A program made the position numbers and the translations under genes. Source: Blastococcus sp. HT6-4 (GTDB lineage: Bacteria > Actinomycetota > Actinomycetes > Mycobacteriales > Geodermatophilaceae). From it: a stretch of DNA of 64,000 nt. The stretch's first letter is position 1. Every line of letters begins with the position of its first letter. Location: positions 124,001-188,000 of the forward strand of contig NZ_CP155551.1 in the NCBI RefSeq assembly GCF_039679125.1, written 5' to 3'. The notes beneath the pieces were generated by a model. That model ran no database searches, was not told the origin of the DNA, and saw only the letters and a program-made list of their open reading frames with translations. Shown here piece by piece: positions 7,270 to 15,443 of this stretch.

Positions 7270-8402
7270 GCGGGCAGCACCGCCTCGACGCAGAAGCCGC
7301 CGTCCAGCCGGGGTTCGGCCGCGAACCGGCCGCCGAGGGTGCGCACCCGCTCAGCCAACCCCACCAGGCCGTACCCGCCGCCGGACGTTCCCGCGGGAAC
7401 GCCGGTCGGTGCGCCGTTGAGGACCCGGACGGCGAGTCCGTCGGCGCTCCGGTCCAGCGCGATCGCCACCGGTGCGCCGGGCGCGTGCTTGCCGGCGTTG
7501 GTGAGCGCCTCCTGCACGATCCGGTAGGCCGCCCGGCCGACGGCGGGATCGACGCGCGCCGGCTCCCCGGCGAGGTCGACGCTCATCCCCGCCCGGCGGG
7601 CCTCCTCCACCAGCCGCGGGACGTCCTCCAGCCCCGGCTGCGGGCCGAGCGGCGCGGCCTCGTCCACCTCGGTGCCGCGCAGCACGCCGACCATCTGGCG
7701 CAGCTCGTCGAGCGCCTGCCGCCCGGCGTCCTGCACGTTGCCGGCGAGCTGCGCGACCCGGTCGGCGTCCTGCGCGGCCATCTCGATGGCGCCCGCCTGC
7801 AGCACCATGAGGCTCACCCGGTGGCCGACGGCGTCGTGCGTCTCCCGGGCGATGCGGGTCCGCTCGCCGAGCACCGCCTCCCGCGCCAGCAGCTCCCGCT
7901 CGGCCTCGGCCCTCTCGGCGCGGTCGCGGAGGGCGGCCAGCAGCTCGGTGCGGGTGCGCTGCCACACCCCGATCGCCCCGGGGAGGACCACGATGAGCGC
8001 CACGCTGCCGACGCCGGCGATCCAATCGCCGACCGAGTCGAGGTGCAGCGGCACCAGGACGGCCACCCCGCCGACGACGGCCGCGCCCGCTCGGATGCGC
8101 CACGACCCCGCGTACCGGCCGACGGCGTAGGTGCTGAACAGGAGCGGCCCGAGGAGCGAGACGGAGGCGGCGGCCAGGGCGGCGCCCGCCGCGAACGGGA
8201 CGAGCGGGGCCCGGCGGCGGAGGAAGAGGAAGAGCGCAGCCACCAGCAGCGCGCCGGGGACGAGCGCCAGCTCGGCCAGCGGGACGGGGCCGAGGCTGCC
8301 CACGCCGAGCAGCACCGATCCGCCTGCGAGCAGCGCGATACCGGCCTCCAGCGCGATGCCGGGCGCGCCGAGGCCGCCCCAGAACCGATCGCGGAGCCGC
8401 AT
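7266..8402 (-). CDS. Sensor histidine kinase (HisKA_3 type)
   Basis: A 378-residue membrane sensor kinase, partner of the downstream response regulator. Several hydrophobic segments occupy residues 10-145, followed by a coiled linker, the HisKA_3 dimerisation box with phosphorylated H189 (RIARETHDAVGH), and an HATPase domain ending with the G box GGGYGLVGLAERV near 345. There is no extracytoplasmic sensor domain, so it resembles intramembrane-sensing kinases that watch membrane stress, often paired with ABC exporters. The frame is open far upstream; the ATG at 8402 is chosen because MRLRDRFWGG begins the hydrophobic region normally. Confidence 0.93.
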   Translation of the reverse strand: MRLRDRFWGGLGAPGIALEAGIALLAGGSVLLGVGSLGPVPLAELALVPGALLVAALFLFLRRRAPLVPFAAGAALAAASVSLLGPLLFSTYAVGRYAGSWRIRAGAAVVGGVAVLVPLHLDSVGDWIAGVGSVALIVVLPGAIGVWQRTRTELLAALRDRAERAEAERELLAREAVLGERTRIARETHDAVGHRVSLMVLQAGAIEMAAQDADRVAQLAGNVQDAGRQALDELRQMVGVLRGTEVDEAAPLGPQPGLEDVPRLVEEARRAGMSVDLAGEPARVDPAVGRAAYRIVQEALTNAGKHAPGAPVAIALDRSADGLAVRVLNGAPTGVPAGTSGGGYGLVGLAERVRTLGGRFAAEPRLDGGFCVEAVLPA

Positions 8403-8546
8403 GCGCCGAGCGTATTTCCGCAGGGCCCGGTGGCGGGTCGCCCGGGAGTGGCTCACCTGCGTCAACTTTCGGATGACGCCGTCGCGCCGTCCGACGACCG
8501 CAGGTCGAGGCTCCCGGCCGACGCGCTGACCAGTGCTTTCCCGGCA

Positions 8547-8568
8547 GGTTCGGTACTGACACCGAACC
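8547..8568. promoter_or_regulatory. Palindrome directly upstream of the ABC exporter operon
   Basis: GGTTCGGT-N6-ACCGAACC, 8-base perfect arms, ending 12 bases before the ATP-binding subunit start and next to its ribosome site. The position suits a repressor site or the response-regulator site for the adjacent two-component system. The outer half-site GGTTCG is the same as in the HxlR operators, but the spacing differs (N10 rather than N5). Confidence 0.6.
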
Positions 8569-8580
8569 CGGGAGGCACCC

Positions 8581-9456
8581 ATGATCACGGTCAGCGGACT
8601 GACCAAGCAGTACGGCGGGCGGACCGTCGTCGACGACGTCTCGTTCGCCCTCGAACCCGGCACCGTCACCGGCTTCCTCGGGCCCAACGGCGCGGGCAAG
8701 ACCACCACGATGCGGATGATGACCGGCCTGGTGCCGGCGTCGGCCGGAACGGCGACCGTCGACGGGAAGCCTTACGCCGACCTGCCGAACCCCGGCGCGG
8801 TCATGGGGACGCTCCTCGACGCCTCCGCCGTCCACCCCGGCCGCACCGGGCGGACGCACCTGCGGCTGCTCGCCTCCGGCATCGGCGTCCCGGCGTCCCG
8901 CGTCGACGAGGTGCTGGCCATGGTCGGGCTGGTCGACGCGGGCGGGCGGCGGATCGGCGGCTACTCGCTGGGCATGCGGCAGCGGCTGGGGATCGCCGGG
9001 GCGCTGCTGGCGGACCCGCCGGTGCTGATGCTCGACGAGCCGGCCAACGGCCTCGACCCGGAGGGCATCCGCTGGATGCGCGACCTGCTGCGTGGCCACG
9101 CCGCCCGCGGCGGGACGGTGCTGCTCTCCTCCCACCTGCTCGGCGAGGTCGAGCACACGGTGCACCGGCTGCTGGTGATCGGGCAGGGGCGGATCGTCGC
9201 CGACGGCCCGGTGAGCACCCTGTTGGGCGGTGACGGCACCGCGGTCCGCGCCGTCGACCCGTGCGCCCTGGCGGCCGCGCTCCAGTCGGCAGGGTTCCAC
9301 GTGCAACACGGGGCCGACGACGTGCTGGTGGTGCCGGGGGTGCAGCCGGAGGACGTCGGTGCGGTGGCCGCCGCGGGCGGTCACGCCCTGATCGACCTGC
9401 GCCCGGTGCAGCGCGGCCTCGAAAACCTCTTCTTCCAGCTCACGGCCGCGTCGTGA
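8581..9456 (+). CDS. ABC exporter, ATP-binding subunit
   Basis: A 291-residue ATPase of the drug/bacitracin-type export family (CcmA/BcrA-like). Walker A GPNGAGKTT is at residues 34-42, the signature is a variant YSLGMRQRLG near 128, Walker B LMLDEPANGLDP near 148, and the H-loop is in LLSSHLLGEVE. The C-terminal extension of about 90 residues is common in these exporters. The permease follows 29 bases later. It is divergent from a two-component system, a familiar layout for antibiotic- or envelope-stress-induced exporters. Confidence 0.95.
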   Translation: MITVSGLTKQYGGRTVVDDVSFALEPGTVTGFLGPNGAGKTTTMRMMTGLVPASAGTATVDGKPYADLPNPGAVMGTLLDASAVHPGRTGRTHLRLLASGIGVPASRVDEVLAMVGLVDAGGRRIGGYSLGMRQRLGIAGALLADPPVLMLDEPANGLDPEGIRWMRDLLRGHAARGGTVLLSSHLLGEVEHTVHRLLVIGQGRIVADGPVSTLLGGDGTAVRAVDPCALAAALQSAGFHVQHGADDVLVVPGVQPEDVGAVAAAGGHALIDLRPVQRGLENLFFQLTAAS

Positions 9457-9485
9457 CCGCAGCCACCTCTCGAAAGGGCACTGCC

Positions 9486-10247
9486 ATGACCGACGTCCTG
9501 ACCCTTCCTGCTCCGCACACCGACGTCCCGGTGCGCCGGACCGCTCCGTCACTGCCGGCGCTGGTCGGCCTGGAGATCCGCAAGTCGCTGTCCACCCGGT
9601 CGGGGAAGGCGCTGGCGGCCGCCGCCGTCCTCGTGGGCCCGGCCGGCATGGCGCTGCTCGGGCTGACCGGCGACCAGTTCCCGCACGTCGCAGGGCCGCT
9701 GGCCGTGGTCGGCGTGATGTCGGGGTTGCTGCTACTGGCCCTGGGGGTGCTCGCGACCGGCGGTGAGTGGACCCACCGGACGGTGCAGACGACGTTCCTG
9801 CTGGTGCCCCAGCGCGGGCGGGTGCTGGCCGCCAAGGCGGGAGCGGTGACCGCGCTCGGCGTGCTGCTCGCGGCCGGCGCGGCCGCGCTGTCGATGCTCG
9901 TCCTGCTGGGTATCGCGCCGGCCGACGTGTCGTGGGACGGCGTCGGCCAGGCCCTGCTCGCCGTCATGGGCGCCGGCGCGGCGTTCGCGGTGGCGGGCGC
10001 GGGGGTGGGCGCGGCGACGGGGAACACGGCGGCGGCGCTGACCGGGCTCTACCTGGTGATCCTCGGTGCGATGCAGATCCTGCGGCTGTGGAACTCGAAC
10101 GTGGTGGCGTGGATCGACCCGGTCGACGCGACCCTCGAGCTGGCGATGGGCCAGGAGCGGACGCAGCCGATCCTGGTGCTGGCCGGCTGGGTGGTCGTCT
10201 CCTCGGTGGCCGGCTACCTGCTGACCCGGCGCCGCCAGGTGAGCTGA
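9486..10247 (+). CDS. ABC exporter, membrane permease subunit (ABC-2 type)
   Basis: A 253-residue integral membrane protein with about six hydrophobic segments (for example residues 40-60, 70-92, 117-140, 152-180, 183-200 and the last 25) after a 30-residue cytoplasmic lead. It shows the ABC2_membrane_4/5 style of a WTHRTVQTTFLLVPQRGR cytoplasmic stretch. It partners the ATPase directly upstream. The ATG at 9486 is preceded by GAAAGG. The exported substrate is not known. A perfect 15-base-pair hairpin follows the stop. Confidence 0.85.
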   Translation: MTDVLTLPAPHTDVPVRRTAPSLPALVGLEIRKSLSTRSGKALAAAAVLVGPAGMALLGLTGDQFPHVAGPLAVVGVMSGLLLLALGVLATGGEWTHRTVQTTFLLVPQRGRVLAAKAGAVTALGVLLAAGAAALSMLVLLGIAPADVSWDGVGQALLAVMGAGAAFAVAGAGVGAATGNTAAALTGLYLVILGAMQILRLWNSNVVAWIDPVDATLELAMGQERTQPILVLAGWVVVSSVAGYLLTRRRQVS

Positions 10248-10255
10248 TCGACGGA

Positions 10256-10288
10256 CCAGGGCCCCTCCCGGTGCGGGAGGGGCCCTGG
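10256..10288. terminator. Perfect 15-bp hairpin after the ABC permease
   Basis: Arms 10256-10270 and 10274-10288 pair without a mismatch around a GTG loop. It is GC-only in the stem core with no T-tail. It starts 9 bases after the permease stop. Confidence 0.8.
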
Positions 10289-10376
10289 CACGTCCAGGGC
10301 CCGGTGGCCGTGGGTGGCGATGGTCGGAGGCCAATTCACTGGACAGGGTCCGTGGGCGATCACCAGGGTTCCTGCC

Positions 10377-10484
10377 ATGGCTGCCGCGACGACGATCCGG
10401 AACTACCACCCCGGGGACTGGGAGGCGATCGCGGCGGCGCACGACGCGGCGCGGTGGCAGGAGCTCGCCGCGCTGATCGCGGAG
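10377..10484 (+). pseudogene. Remnant of a GNAT-type acetyltransferase N terminus
   Basis: An ATG at 10377 opens a frame reading TIRNYHPGDWEAIAAAHDAAR, which looks like the first strand and helix of GNAT acetyltransferases (T-I-R-x-x-x-P-x-D-W-x-A-I-x-x-x-H-D-A-A-R). After about 36 codons the resemblance ends, codon bias is lost, and the frame runs into the end of the convergent CoxG gene. No acetyl-CoA-binding loop is present. I read it as a truncated leftover, not a working gene; the call rests on a short stretch. Confidence 0.4.
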
Positions 10485-10553
10485 CAGGCAGGCTGTACGA
10501 GTGCCCCAGCGACTTGTGCAGTGGGAAGACGTCTTGTTCCTGCGGGCCCAAAA

Positions 10554-11213
10554 TTAGCGGCGGTGGCCGAGGCGGTAGCCGACCAGGATGCCGATCAGGG
10601 TCAGCGCGGCTCCGCCGAGGGCGCCGAGCGCGAGGGTCTGGACGTCGCCGGGCGCTCCCGTGGGAACGCCTGCCTTGCCCGCGAACACCGCAGGGGCCGC
10701 GGCAGGAGCGGCCTCGCCCGCGACCGGAGCAGCGGGAACCGGGGCGGCAGGCGCGGCAGGTGTCGGGACGGCCTTGCCGGTCAGCTCGTCGTCGATCGCC
10801 TTGAAGAACTGCCCCGCCATCCGCTTGGCGACGCCGGTGATCATCCGCTGACCCACGCCCGCGACCGGTCCACCGATGACGGCGTCGGCCGAGTAGGTCA
10901 GCGTCGTCGTCCCCTCGCCGGCCGGCTCGAGGTTGATCGTCACCTGCGCCCGCGCGTTGCCCGGCGCACCGGCGCCGGCGGCGTGCATGACGTAGCACTT
11001 CGGGTGCTGCTTGTCGGCCAGGCGCACCTCGCCCGCGTACGTCCCCTTGATCGCCCCGACGCCGACGGAGACGTTCATCTTGTACTCGTCGTCGCCGACC
11101 TGCTCGAGCGTCTCGCAGCCGGGGATCGTCCGCGCCAGCACGGCGGGGTCGGTGATCACGTCCCAGACCTTCTCGGGGTCGCCGTGCAGCACCGCAGAGC
11201 CGTCGAGCTTCAC
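10554..11213 (-). CDS. CoxG/SRPBCC-type accessory protein of a molybdenum hydroxylase
   Basis: A 219-residue protein. Residues 1-145 are a CoxG-like SRPBCC domain (MKLDGSAVLHGDPEKVWDVITDPAVLARTIPGCE at the start is the family hallmark); then comes an Ala/Pro-rich linker and a C-terminal membrane segment (about 192-212, TLALGALGGAALTLIGILVGY) with a basic end. In Oligotropha CoxG anchors CO dehydrogenase to the membrane; here it may do the same for the adjacent hydroxylase. The GTG start overlaps the stop of the large-subunit gene by four bases, so it is the last gene of that operon. Confidence 0.88.
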   Translation of the reverse strand: MKLDGSAVLHGDPEKVWDVITDPAVLARTIPGCETLEQVGDDEYKMNVSVGVGAIKGTYAGEVRLADKQHPKCYVMHAAGAGAPGNARAQVTINLEPAGEGTTTLTYSADAVIGGPVAGVGQRMITGVAKRMAGQFFKAIDDELTGKAVPTPAAPAAPVPAAPVAGEAAPAAAPAVFAGKAGVPTGAPGDVQTLALGALGGAALTLIGILVGYRLGHRR

Positions 11214-13633
11214 GCCATCACTCCAGTCCCCGCGCGGCGCTGCGCCGCGGCGGTCATCTCCGACGAGTCGTTCCGAACCAGGTCGTACAGCTCCGTGGGC
11301 GAGATCGGCATCGACGCGATCCGCCGGCCCACCGCGTCCTCGATCGCCGAGGCGATCGCCGCCGTCCCCGGGATGACCCCGGCCTCGCCGGCGCCCTTGA
11401 TGCCCAGCGGGTTCAGCGGGGACGGCGTCTGCTGGTGGTCGATGTCGATGTCCGGGACCTCCGACGCGTACGGCATCAGGAAGTCCATGAACGAGGCGTT
11501 CTGCAGCTGTCCGTCCGCGTCGTAGGCCATCCGCTCGTACAGCGCACCGCCCACGCCCTGTGCGACGCCGCCGTGCACCTGGCCCTCGACGATCATCGGG
11601 TTCACCACGTTGCCGCAGTCGTGCACCACCGCGTACTTCACGACGTCGATCTCCCACGTCGCCGGGTCGATCTCCACGATCGCCGCGTGCGCCCCGGAGG
11701 CGAACGTCGACCGGATCGGCGAGTAGTAGTCACGGTGCTCCAGCCCCGGCGCGTCCCCGGGCGCCACCGGCGGCTTCGAGTCGTCGCCCGCGCCGGCGAA
11801 CTGCGTCGCCTGCCTGGCCGCCTCGTCGAAGGCGTACCGGAGCGGGTTCGACAGCACCGCCACCGTGCGCAGCGGGATGGACGTGCCGGGCACGCCCTTC
11901 ACCTGCACCACGCCCTCCTGGATCTCCAGGTCCTCCGGCGCGGCCTCCAGCGCCTCGGCCGCGATCCGCAGGGCCTTCTCCTTCACGCCGCGGGCGGCCA
12001 GCGCGATCGCGTTGCCGCTCATCACCGCCGCGCGGGAGGCGAACGTGCCGACGGCGTACCCGAAGCGCCGGGTGTCTCCGGTGGTCACCTCGACGTCCTC
12101 GATCGGCACCCCCAGCTCGCTCGCCACGATCTGCGCGAACGCCGTCTCGTGCCCCTGGCCCTGTGACGTCAGCCCGGTCGACACGAGAACCTTGCCGCTG
12201 CCGAGCACCTGCACGTGCCCGCCCTCGTACGGCCCGGGCCCGGTGCCCTCGACGTACAACGCCATGCCGACGCCGAGCAGCTTCCCCCGCTCGGCGGCCT
12301 CGTCGCGCAGCCGGTCGGCCTCCGACCAGCCGACCAGCGTCCGGAGCTTGTCCAGCAGGCCGGGGAAGTCGCCCGAGTCGTAGATGACCGGCCGGCCGTC
12401 CTGGAACGTCAGCTGGTGGTCGTAGGGGAACTGGTCGGGCTGGATGAGGTTCCGCTCGCGGACCAGCGCGCGGTCGAGCCCGAGCTCGTCGGCGATGCGG
12501 TCCATCGTCCGCTCCATCGCGTAGCAGCCCTGCGGCCGCCCGGCGCCGCGGTACGGCGTCACGATGACGGTGTTGGTGTAGACGCTCTCCACGATCACCC
12601 GGTACACCGGCAGCGCGTACGGCCCGACCAGTTGGGTGGCCGTCACGATCGGCACGATGATCCCGTAGGGCGTGTAGGCGCCGTTGTCGTGCCAGATGTG
12701 CACGTCGAGCGCGGTGATCCGGCCGCCGTCGTCGTAGCCGACGGTGATCTCCTGCCGCTGCTGGCGCTCGTGCGCCGAGCCGATGAAGTGCTCGCGGCGG
12801 TCCTCGGCCCACTTCACCTCCTGGCCGAGCGCGATCGCCGCCATCGGGATCAGCAGCTCCTCGGGCCACGGGTGCATGATCTTCACGCCGAACCCGCCGC
12901 CGACGTCGGGCGCGATCACCTCGACCTTGTCCAGCGAGAGCTGCAGCTTCGCCGCGATCGCCGCGCGCACCGACGTCGACGCCTGGGTGCTCGTGTAGAC
13001 GCGCAGCGAGTCGTCGTCGGCGTTCCACTTCGCGTGCACGCCCTTGCCCTCCATGGGCATGCAGGCGCTGCGCTCGATGTACTGGGTGAAGCTCAGCGTG
13101 CGGGGCGAGGCGGCCAGCGCCGGCTCGACGTTGCCGGTCTCCTGGTGGTGCCGGGCCGCGACGTTGTCGGGGATCTCCTCGTGCACGCACGAGCGCGCCT
13201 CGCGGGCGGCGTCCACGCCGACGACGACCGGCAGCTCCTCGTACGTGACGACGATCCGGTCGGCGGCATCCTCGGCCACGTACCGGTCGGTGGCCACGAC
13301 CATGACGACCGGCTCGCCGACATGGTTCACCTCGCCGTTGGCCAGCGGGAACCCGGTGCGCGGGGAGTGCAGCTGCGGGTGCGGGATGAGCACCGGCAGC
13401 GGCTCGGCCATCGGGCCGGCGAGGTCCTCGTAGGTGTAGATCGCGACCAGGCCCTCGACCTCGAGGGCGGCGTCGACGTCGATGCCGGTGATGCGGGCGT
13501 GCGCGTGCGGGCTGCGCACGAAGGCGGCGGCCAGGGCGTGGTGGCCGATGTCGTCGAGGTAGCGGCCCTTGCCGATGATCAGCCGGGCGTCCTCCCGCCG
13601 GCGCACCGGCTCCCCGAACAGCTTCGTCGTCAT
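11210..13633 (-). CDS. Molybdenum hydroxylase large subunit (CoxL form II / xanthine-dehydrogenase family)
   Basis: An 807-residue molybdopterin-cytosine-dinucleotide-binding subunit. It opens with GEPVRRREDARLIIGKGRYLDD, carries an active-site loop PYRGAGRPQG (about residue 372) and ends with the catalytic glutamate motif KGAGEAGVIPG (about 750). True CO dehydrogenases (form I) have AYxCSFR with the Cu-ligating cysteine; here the loop is the form II type RGAGR, so CO oxidation is unlikely and an N-heterocycle is the likely substrate. Neighbouring permease, FdrA/DUF1116 and, by a shared promoter motif, barbiturase suggest uracil or thymine; this is inference. Two palindromes lie between this gene and the small-subunit gene upstream. 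Confidence 0.93.
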   Translation of the reverse strand: MTTKLFGEPVRRREDARLIIGKGRYLDDIGHHALAAAFVRSPHAHARITGIDVDAALEVEGLVAIYTYEDLAGPMAEPLPVLIPHPQLHSPRTGFPLANGEVNHVGEPVVMVVATDRYVAEDAADRIVVTYEELPVVVGVDAAREARSCVHEEIPDNVAARHHQETGNVEPALAASPRTLSFTQYIERSACMPMEGKGVHAKWNADDDSLRVYTSTQASTSVRAAIAAKLQLSLDKVEVIAPDVGGGFGVKIMHPWPEELLIPMAAIALGQEVKWAEDRREHFIGSAHERQQRQEITVGYDDGGRITALDVHIWHDNGAYTPYGIIVPIVTATQLVGPYALPVYRVIVESVYTNTVIVTPYRGAGRPQGCYAMERTMDRIADELGLDRALVRERNLIQPDQFPYDHQLTFQDGRPVIYDSGDFPGLLDKLRTLVGWSEADRLRDEAAERGKLLGVGMALYVEGTGPGPYEGGHVQVLGSGKVLVSTGLTSQGQGHETAFAQIVASELGVPIEDVEVTTGDTRRFGYAVGTFASRAAVMSGNAIALAARGVKEKALRIAAEALEAAPEDLEIQEGVVQVKGVPGTSIPLRTVAVLSNPLRYAFDEAARQATQFAGAGDDSKPPVAPGDAPGLEHRDYYSPIRSTFASGAHAAIVEIDPATWEIDVVKYAVVHDCGNVVNPMIVEGQVHGGVAQGVGGALYERMAYDADGQLQNASFMDFLMPYASEVPDIDIDHQQTPSPLNPLGIKGAGEAGVIPGTAAIASAIEDAVGRRIASMPISPTELYDLVRNDSSEMTAAAQRRAGTGVMA

Positions 13634-13647
13634 CGCTCGCCCCCCTC

Positions 13648-13667
13648 AGGCATAGGAACCTCTGCCT
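13648..13667. promoter_or_regulatory. Operator-like palindrome A between hydroxylase small and large subunit genes
   Basis: AGGCATAGG-AA-CCTCTGCCT: 9-base arms with one mismatch, 15 to 34 bases upstream of the large-subunit start. It is a near copy of palindrome B at 13689-13708. Confidence 0.7.
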
Positions 13668-13688
13668 GCGTTTTCGGGCCCAGAACGT

Positions 13689-13708
13689 AGGCATAGGTTC
13701 CTATGCCT
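13689..13708. promoter_or_regulatory. Operator-like palindrome B between hydroxylase small and large subunit genes
   Basis: AGGCATAGG-TT-CCTATGCCT: perfect 9-base arms, centre 41 bases from palindrome A. The pair fills most of the 91-base gap inside an otherwise tight operon, so an internal regulated promoter or a roadblock is likely. Confidence 0.75.
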
Positions 13709-13724
13709 GCGGCGGCCAGCGGCA

Positions 13725-14240
13725 TCAGGCGCCGTCCTTCATCGCGGCGTTCGCGTGGTGCACGGCCTTCTTGATGTTCGCGTAGCCCGTGCACCGGCAG
13801 AGGTTGCCGCCGACCATGTCGTCGACCTCCTCCTCGGTGAGCTCCGCCGTGTTGTCCCGCGCCTCGAGCCCGGCGGCGATCGTCATGAGGAACCCCGGCG
13901 TGCAGAACCCGCACTGCAGGGCGTGGCACTCGCGGAAGGCCTCCTGCACCGGGTGCAGCACCTGGCCGCCCTGGTGGTCCTCGTGCGCCAGCCCCTCGAC
14001 CGTGCGCACCTCCGCCCCGTCCACCTGGACGGCGAGCATCAGGCACGAGCGCACCGGAGCGCCGTCGACGACCACCGTGCACGCCCCGCAGACCCCGTGC
14101 TCGCAGCCGACGTGGGTGCCGGTCAGCCCCAGGTCGTGCCTCAGCGCGTCGGACAGCAGCCGGCGCACCGGCACGGTCGCTTCACGTGGAACACCGTTCA
14201 CCGTGACGGTGATGGTCCGTTCGCTGTCGACGCTGGTCAT
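13725..14240 (-). CDS. Molybdenum hydroxylase small subunit, two [2Fe-2S] clusters
   Basis: A 171-residue CoxS-like electron-transfer subunit. The plant-ferredoxin-type cluster is held by C46, C51, C54 and C66 (GCEHGVCGACTV), the second cluster by C110, C113, C148 and C150 (QCGFCTPG and LCRCTGY). Length and spacing are those of the family. It passes electrons from the molybdenum site of the large subunit to FAD in the medium subunit. The order medium-small-large-CoxG on the minus strand is the usual cox-like order. A 91-base gap with two palindromes separates it from the large subunit. Confidence 0.96.
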   Translation of the reverse strand: MTSVDSERTITVTVNGVPREATVPVRRLLSDALRHDLGLTGTHVGCEHGVCGACTVVVDGAPVRSCLMLAVQVDGAEVRTVEGLAHEDHQGGQVLHPVQEAFRECHALQCGFCTPGFLMTIAAGLEARDNTAELTEEEVDDMVGGNLCRCTGYANIKKAVHHANAAMKDGA

Positions 14241-14313
14241 GCGGCCCTCCCCGTGCTGATGGCTCGGCTTCCCACTCGATCCGCTCCTCGCTCGCTGGCG
14301 CTCGCTGCGATGC

Positions 14314-15189
14314 TCACTCGCGCGTCGCTCTCGCGTTGGCCTCGGCGGCAGCCTCGGCCAGAGTCCGTTCGGTCAGGACGCCCACCAGCAGCCGCCGGTA
14401 GTCGGCGCTGGCGTGGATGTCGGTGTCCGGATCGACCAGTGTGCGCGCCAGCGCCCCGGCGGCGGCCCAGTCGGCCGTGTCCACCGGCGAGCCGGCGACG
14501 GCCTCGGTCAGGTCGTGCACCTCGGGGGTCAGCCCCACCGAGACGTAGGAGGCGCGGGCGGACTCCACGCGCCGGTCGGCGTCCAGCGTGACGACGACGC
14601 CGGCGCCGCAGACGGCGTAGTCACCCTTGCGGCGGGCGATCTCGGCGAAGGCGGTGCCCGAGCGCGGCGGCAGCTCGGGGAAGAACGCGGAGGTGACGAC
14701 GGCGGTGCCCGCGATCGAGGTCTCCAGCGGGCCGACGAAGAAGTCCCGCCAGCCCACGACCTCGGTGCCCGCGGCGCTCGCCACCGTCACCGAGCCGTCG
14801 GTCAGCGCGAGCACCGACGTCATCTCCCCCGAGGGGTCGGCGTGCGCGATGGAGCCGACGGTGGTGCCGCGGTTGCGGATCGCCGGGTGTGCGACGTTCG
14901 CCGTCGCCCGGGCCAGCAGCGGCTGCACGCGGGCGGCGCCGTCGTCGTGCAGCAGGGCGTTGTGGCGGACGAGCGCGCCCACGGTCACCCCGTCGTCGGT
15001 GGCCTCGATCGAGGCCAGGCCCGGGACGCGGTTGATGTCCACGAGCGTGGCCGGCGCCGCGAGGCGCATCGACAGGAGCGGCAGGAGCGACTGGCCCCCG
15101 GCGAGCACCTTGGCGCCCTCCTCGGCGAGGACCTCGAGGGCCTCGTCCAGGGTGGCTGGGTCCGCGTAGCGGAAGGGGGCTGGCTTCAC
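14314..15189 (-). CDS. Molybdenum hydroxylase medium subunit, FAD-binding
   Basis: A 291-residue CoxM-like flavoprotein. It starts KPAPFRYADPATLDEAL, has the first FAD loop AGGQSLLPLLSMRL at about 32-45 and the second NRGTTVGSIAHADPSGE at about 108-124, both standard for the xanthine dehydrogenase/CO dehydrogenase FAD_binding_5 domain; the CO_deh_flav_C domain follows from about 175. It is the first gene of the hydroxylase operon. The region upstream holds the shared regulatory element described at 15227-15273. Confidence 0.95.
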   Translation of the reverse strand: MKPAPFRYADPATLDEALEVLAEEGAKVLAGGQSLLPLLSMRLAAPATLVDINRVPGLASIEATDDGVTVGALVRHNALLHDDGAARVQPLLARATANVAHPAIRNRGTTVGSIAHADPSGEMTSVLALTDGSVTVASAAGTEVVGWRDFFVGPLETSIAGTAVVTSAFFPELPPRSGTAFAEIARRKGDYAVCGAGVVVTLDADRRVESARASYVSVGLTPEVHDLTEAVAGSPVDTADWAAAGALARTLVDPDTDIHASADYRRLLVGVLTERTLAEAAAEANARATRE

Positions 15190-15226
15190 CTGCTGCGGTC
15201 ACCTCCGTGCGAGCGGGTGTGGAGCA

Positions 15227-15273
15227 GTCACTCTGTCACCGGGCGGAGGCCGGCGAAAGTACCTCAGCGCTAA
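15227..15273 (-). promoter_or_regulatory. Composite regulatory element, copy 1 (hydroxylase operon promoter)
   Basis: Read on the + strand, GTCACTCTGTCACCG (15227-15241) is followed 30 bases start-to-start by AAGTACCTCAGCGCTAA (15257-15273). The same two boxes with the same 30-base offset recur at 17033-17079. The element begins 38 bases upstream of the medium-subunit start codon. Confidence 0.75.
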
Positions 15274-15361
15274 AACTTCGTTACGGCGTCGCTCGCCGGT
15301 CACCTGCCGCCGGGAACCGGGCGAGCCGGTGCCCGCGGTCGGCGCCGCCGGCCCCGGAGCA

Positions 15362-15419
15362 CGCCGTCCCCGGCGGTCGGGACGGATCAGGAGATCTCGT
15401 CCGACCGCCGGGGACGGCG
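15362..15419. terminator. Long hairpin after the nucleobase permease gene
   Basis: Two 19-base perfectly complementary arms (15362-15380, 15401-15419) with a 20-base loop, beginning 24 bases after the permease stop (minus strand). It separates the permease transcript from the hydroxylase promoter region. Confidence 0.78.
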
Positions 15420-15443
15420 GAGTGCGACGGAGCGGAGGGGCCG

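Noticed and set aside
10554-15189. Aerobic CO dehydrogenase operon
   Set aside because: The large subunit lacks the AYxCSFR loop; it has RGAGR (form II).
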